From assembly GCA_050302175.1 (NCBI GenBank), contig JBNLAN010000011.1, forward strand, positions 1 through 64,000: a stretch of 64,000 nucleotides of DNA. The letters run 5' to 3'. Positions 61,025 to 64,000 of the stretch are shown here, piece after piece. Source of the DNA: JBNLAN01 sp050302175. GTDB lineage: Bacteria; Pseudomonadota; Zetaproteobacteria; Mariprofundales; Mariprofundaceae. Each line of letters opens with the position of its first letter. The stretch's first letter is position 1. The notes beneath the pieces were generated by a model. The model was given only the letters and a program-made list of their open reading frames with translations. It had not been told where the DNA came from and did not search any database. Position numbers and translations under genes: made by a program.

Positions 61025-61948
61025 ATGCCAGATAAAACTGCCGCCCCGGATGTTTTATGCATTGGGCATGCAGCGTTTGATATCTGCATGGCTGTTTCCA
61101 GTCACCCTTCTGCCGATGAAAAATGTCAGGCCCATGCCATGCAACAAGGCGGCGGCGGACCATCCGCCAATGCAGCTGTCACCGTTGCCCGCCTTGGCGG
61201 CAAAGCCGCATGGTGCGGATATCTTGGTAACGACATCCACGGCGATGCCCATATGGCGGAATTTATCGCTGAGGGTGTAGATACCTCACTGACCGTGCGC
61301 GGCAGTGCCCCCTCCCCGCTTTCACTGATTCTTGCCAAGCCCGATGGCAAGCGCACTGTCGTTAACTTCAAGGAACAGACACCGTGGCTTCCGGCAAATG
61401 CCGTCGACCCCTCGCAGATTCGCGCCTCTTGCATGCTGTTTGATGGCCACGAACCCCTGCTCTCCGTCGCACTGATGGAGCATGCAAAAGCCCGGGATAT
61501 CCCCACCGTGCTCGATGCCGGCAGCCTGCACCGCGGCACCGAGGAGCTTGCACCCCATGTCGACTATCTCGTGGCCTCGGAGAAATTCGCTCACCAGTTC
61601 GCGGGCACGGACGATATTCAAAAAGCACTCGCAAAACTTGCCGCCACCTCCCCTTGTGCGGTAATTACACTGGGCGAAAACGGCCTGATCTGGGCACGAA
61701 ACGGTGAACACGGCGAACTGCCTGCTTTTAGCGTCAATACTATCGATTTCACCGGTGCCGGCGATGCCTTTCACGGCGCTTTTGCACTCGGCGTGGTTCG
61801 CGGTATGGCATGGCCCGAACTTCTGCGCTTCGCCTCGGCAGCCGGTGCGCTTACCTGCACCAAACTAGGCGCCCGGGCCGCCATTCCTACCGCCAACGAA
61901 GTCGCCACCTTTTTGAGCTGGCAACAGACAGGGGAACAAAGTCACTGA
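61025..61948 (+). CDS. PfkB family carbohydrate kinase
   Basis: Ribokinase-type enzyme of 307 residues. Opening GGGGPSANAAVTVARLGG (PfkB signature 1) and the anion-hole/catalytic motif DFTGAGDAFHGAF (signature 2). Substrate unknown; the family includes kinases for ribose, fructose, adenosine and sulfosugars. The ATG is only 8 bases after the T-run of a terminator, with no ribosome binding site, so its promoter and mRNA start need a special explanation. Confidence 0.9.
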   Translation: MPDKTAAPDVLCIGHAAFDICMAVSSHPSADEKCQAHAMQQGGGGPSANAAVTVARLGGKAAWCGYLGNDIHGDAHMAEFIAEGVDTSLTVRGSAPSPLSLILAKPDGKRTVVNFKEQTPWLPANAVDPSQIRASCMLFDGHEPLLSVALMEHAKARDIPTVLDAGSLHRGTEELAPHVDYLVASEKFAHQFAGTDDIQKALAKLAATSPCAVITLGENGLIWARNGEHGELPAFSVNTIDFTGAGDAFHGAFALGVVRGMAWPELLRFASAAGALTCTKLGARAAIPTANEVATFLSWQQTGEQSH

Positions 61949-62005
61949 ACCTCTGATGGACGCGTAATATGCTATGCTCTGTTTTACCCATTAAGGAGGT
62001 CTGTC

Positions 62006-62317
62006 ATGAAACGCACGATTTTCTTCCTCTCTCTTTTTCTCACTGCTTTTCTTACTACCCCGCAAGCATTCGCCGAAGATGATTTCGTCTACGGCCGCGA
62101 ACTGATGACACAGCAGGAACTGATGCAACACCGGCAAAAAATGCGCTCGCTACAAGGTGAAGAACGCGAAGCCTACCGCAAGGAACATCACCAACGGATG
62201 CAGGAACGCGCCAAAGAGCGCGGCGTAAGCATTCCGGATGAACCCGGCGCCCAGGGCAAAGGCATGGGCATGGGCCAGGGTAAAGGCATGGGCCAGGGCA
62301 AAAGTGGCGGAAAATAG
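62006..62317 (+). CDS. Small exported protein, Gln/Gly/Met-rich tail
   Basis: Protein of 103 residues with signal peptide (about 1-23, ending AFA|ED), a conserved-looking middle (YGRELMTQQELMQHRQKM, YRKEHHQRMQERAKERG) and a tail of GKGMGMGQGKG repeats. I recall similar short periplasmic proteins in many Proteobacteria, function unknown; the His/Met-rich part might bind metal. The AAGGAGG site is 6 bases before the ATG. Confidence 0.75.
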   Translation: MKRTIFFLSLFLTAFLTTPQAFAEDDFVYGRELMTQQELMQHRQKMRSLQGEEREAYRKEHHQRMQERAKERGVSIPDEPGAQGKGMGMGQGKGMGQGKSGGK

Positions 62318-62373
62318 TCTCACCTGTTTGCCCCTCGCTTTATCGAAACAGGCCGTGCGGCTAGATTTGTAAC

Positions 62374-62865
62374 ATGCAAAAAATTCTCATCAGTGCCTGC
62401 CTGCTTGGGGAATCGGTTCGCTACGACGGCGGGAACTGCATGCAGAGCTCCGACACTCTGAAGCAATGGGTGCTGGACGAGCGCGTGGTGCCTCTCTGCC
62501 CGGAAGTGGCAGGCGGCCTGCCGGTGCCGCGCCCGCCTGCCGAAATCGAGCTGGGCGATGCGGAAGCCGTGCTACGAGGCAAAGCGGAAGTACTCCGGAA
62601 AGACGGCATGAACGTCACCGATGCATTCGTGGAAGGCGCCGAGCGGGCGCTGGCGCTTTGCATGCGGCACGACATCCGCATGGCGATCCTGAAGCAAGGC
62701 AGCCCATCCTGCGGCTCGGCACTGGTGAACGATGGCAATTTCTCAGGAACAAAAATCGCAGGGCAAGGAGTAACCGCCCGACTGCTGGAGCGACATGGCG
62801 TTCGCGTTTTCGGCGAAGAGCAGTTGGATGCGGCTGCCGCTCACCTCACCAGCCTTGAAAGCTAA
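62374..62865 (+). CDS. DUF523 family protein (YbbK-like)
   Basis: Protein of 163 residues: ISACLLGESVRYDGG at the start, PLCPEVAGGLPVPRPPAEI, and LKQGSPSCGSALVNDG. Four conserved cysteines suggest metal binding. Function unknown. Ends two bases from the converging LytTR gene stop. Confidence 0.92.
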   Translation: MQKILISACLLGESVRYDGGNCMQSSDTLKQWVLDERVVPLCPEVAGGLPVPRPPAEIELGDAEAVLRGKAEVLRKDGMNVTDAFVEGAERALALCMRHDIRMAILKQGSPSCGSALVNDGNFSGTKIAGQGVTARLLERHGVRVFGEEQLDAAAAHLTSLES

Positions 62866-63603
62866 CTACATCTGACGGAACAGGTGCGTGTAGCTGCGGC
62901 TGACCGACAGCTTCTCCTTCCGGTCGCGCAAAGTGAGCTGCAGCTTGCCGGCAAAGTCCCTGTCGGCAGTGACGATCTGCCGCACATTCACCACCGTGCC
63001 GCGGTGCACCTGCCAGAACTTGTCGGGATCAAGTTGCTCGATCAGCTCCTTGAGCGGTGTGCGCAATAACAACTCACCATCGCGGGTCATGACAACGGTG
63101 TATTTATTATCAGAACGGAGATAGCACACCTCCTCGACCGGCAGCATGCGCACACCTTCACCGGTCGGCACTTTAAGCCAGCGCAACTCTTGTGTAGCGG
63201 GTTTGGTCAGCAATTTCTGCAAGCGCATAAGCAACGCATCAGGTTCGCCATTGCCGGGCTGCTGCAAGCGCTCAATACAGCGCAACAGCCGTTCATCGGA
63301 AACAGGTTTTAAAAGGTAGTCGGCTGCCGCCTGCTCGAAGGCCTCTACAGCATGATTATCGAAAGCCGTCACAAAAACGATTCGGCACCCGGACTGCGCC
63401 GATTTCGCCGCATCCAAGCCGCTTTGGCCGGGCATACGGATATCGAGAAAAGCAACGTCGGGAGTATGTGTTTTTAGAGCCTCGGCAGCAGCATTGCCAT
63501 CATGAACCACTGCGAGAATCTCCAGGCCGGGCCACAGCTTGAGCAGGCGGCGCTGCAGGTCCGCGGCCAAATGCAGCTCATCATCGGCAATAATCGCTCT
63601 CAT
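62866..63603 (-). CDS. LytTR-type response regulator (AlgR-like)
   Basis: Protein of 245 residues. Receiver with acidic residues in IIADDELH, phospho-acceptor Asp in AFLDIRMPGQSG, Thr in FVTAFDN and Lys in LLKPVSD; a linker; then a LytTR DNA-binding domain with LRSDNKYTVVMTRDGELLLRTPLKEL and WQVHRGTVVNV. The start overlaps the sensor kinase stop by four bases. AlgR/LytR relatives regulate pili, alginate and murein hydrolases; target here unknown. Confidence 0.93.
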   Translation of the reverse strand: MRAIIADDELHLAADLQRRLLKLWPGLEILAVVHDGNAAAEALKTHTPDVAFLDIRMPGQSGLDAAKSAQSGCRIVFVTAFDNHAVEAFEQAAADYLLKPVSDERLLRCIERLQQPGNGEPDALLMRLQKLLTKPATQELRWLKVPTGEGVRMLPVEEVCYLRSDNKYTVVMTRDGELLLRTPLKELIEQLDPDKFWQVHRGTVVNVRQIVTADRDFAGKLQLTLRDRKEKLSVSRSYTHLFRQM

Positions 63604-64000
63604 GCCGGCACCTCAATCATTGTTGTTACACCGCCCTTGGCATTGCTCTCCAGATGCAAGCGCCCCGCATCGCCGAACAGCGTTGCAAGCCGCTCTCGCA
63701 CATTTACAAGCCCCGTACCTTCACCTACAGTCGCAACATCGCTTTGCAGGCCGTTGCCGTCATCACTCACTTCGATGCGCAAGCGCTCATTTCCGACCTC
63801 CGCAGCGATATGAATTTTGCCGCCGCCGAGCTTCGGCTCAATACCGTGGCGCACGGCGTTTTCCACCAGTGGCTGCAACAGCATGGGCGGAAAAATGATT
63901 CCGCGAAGCTTCACCGGCACGTCAATTTGCCAGTGCAGGCGCTCGCCAAAACGGATCTTCAGAATCTGCAGGTAATTTTCCAGCATCTCGAGTTCGTCGC
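63600..64000 (-). CDS. LytS-type sensor histidine kinase, C-terminal part (cut by window edge)
   Basis: The 133 residues seen hold the end of a His_kinase domain (DELEMLENYLQILKIRFGERL) and a HATPase domain with N-box QPLVENAVRHGIE, DDGNGL and GTGLVNVRERL. The N-terminal sensing part lies beyond the window. Stop overlaps the LytTR regulator start (ATGA), so they form a pair. Confidence 0.9.
   Translation of the reverse strand, partial: DELEMLENYLQILKIRFGERLHWQIDVPVKLRGIIFPPMLLQPLVENAVRHGIEPKLGGGKIHIAAEVGNERLRIEVSDDGNGLQSDVATVGEGTGLVNVRERLATLFGDAGRLHLESNAKGGVTTMIEVPA

Overview
The window reads as ordinary, densely coded chromosome of a Gram-negative bacterium, roughly mid-50s % G+C. The envelope genes (Lpt transport of LPS, Kdo synthesis), ubiquinone genes (ubiX, ubiK), a type IV pilin with a sigma-54 promoter, sigma-32-like heat-shock promoters and MEP isoprenoid genes point to Proteobacteria. 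The mixture of gammaproteobacterial-looking genes with carboxynorspermidine-type polyamine genes would fit a deep-branching group such as the Zetaproteobacteria; that placement is inference from gene content only.

Layout. 0-1.7 kb: ABC transporter (ATPase plus cut-off permease) and a type IV pilin. 1.8-9.8 kb: a minus-strand block with comM, ubiK, a lipoprotein, ubiX, then the LPS export/Kdo operon (lptB, lptA, lptC, kdsC, kdsD) headed by an M23 endopeptidase. 9.9-21.4 kb: yajQ, ccdA, cutA, a PAS protein, a low-complexity secreted protein, acs, a 911-residue AsmA/DUF748-like protein, a CinA-type protein, a lone receiver, an XRE regulator, a ferritin-like protein and phhB. 21.4-28.8 kb: divergent htpX and lon, a CHASE2 serine/threonine kinase and an unknown 350-residue protein. 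28.9-35.3 kb: an AT-rich orphan lipoprotein, then the isoprenoid operon xseB-ispA-dxs-SH3-M48-tlyA, with divergent lipB. 35.3-42.1 kb: a cyclic-nucleotide-domain protein, psd-pssA, and polyamine genes (agmatinase, carboxynorspermidine synthase and decarboxylase) around an MgtC gene. 42.1-48.4 kb: a hybrid histidine kinase, an NAD(P)-binding protein, a receiver, murI and a HerA-like ATPase. 48.35-49.66 kb: two small unknown genes between repeated copies of the 3' end of the HerA-like gene. 49.7-57.7 kb: thiE, a DUF2782 gene, plsC, nudF, a second receiver, bioF-H-C-D, comF, grxC and a beta carbonic anhydrase. 57.7-58.2 kb: a single integron-type gene cassette with a well-formed attC site. 58.3-64 kb: rsmA, tpiA, secG, tRNA-Leu(GAG), an RRM protein, a PfkB kinase, a small exported protein, DUF523, and a LytTR regulator with its truncated sensor kinase.

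Most of the window is housekeeping: LPS assembly, isoprenoid and quinone synthesis, phospholipid, biotin and polyamine synthesis, and proteolysis. The places that look accessory are the attC cassette at 57.7 kb, the repeated gene-end region at 48.4-49.7 kb, the AT-rich lipoprotein at 28.9 kb and the hairpin-rich spacer at 38.7-39.1 kb. No integrase, transposase, CRISPR array or phage gene was seen.
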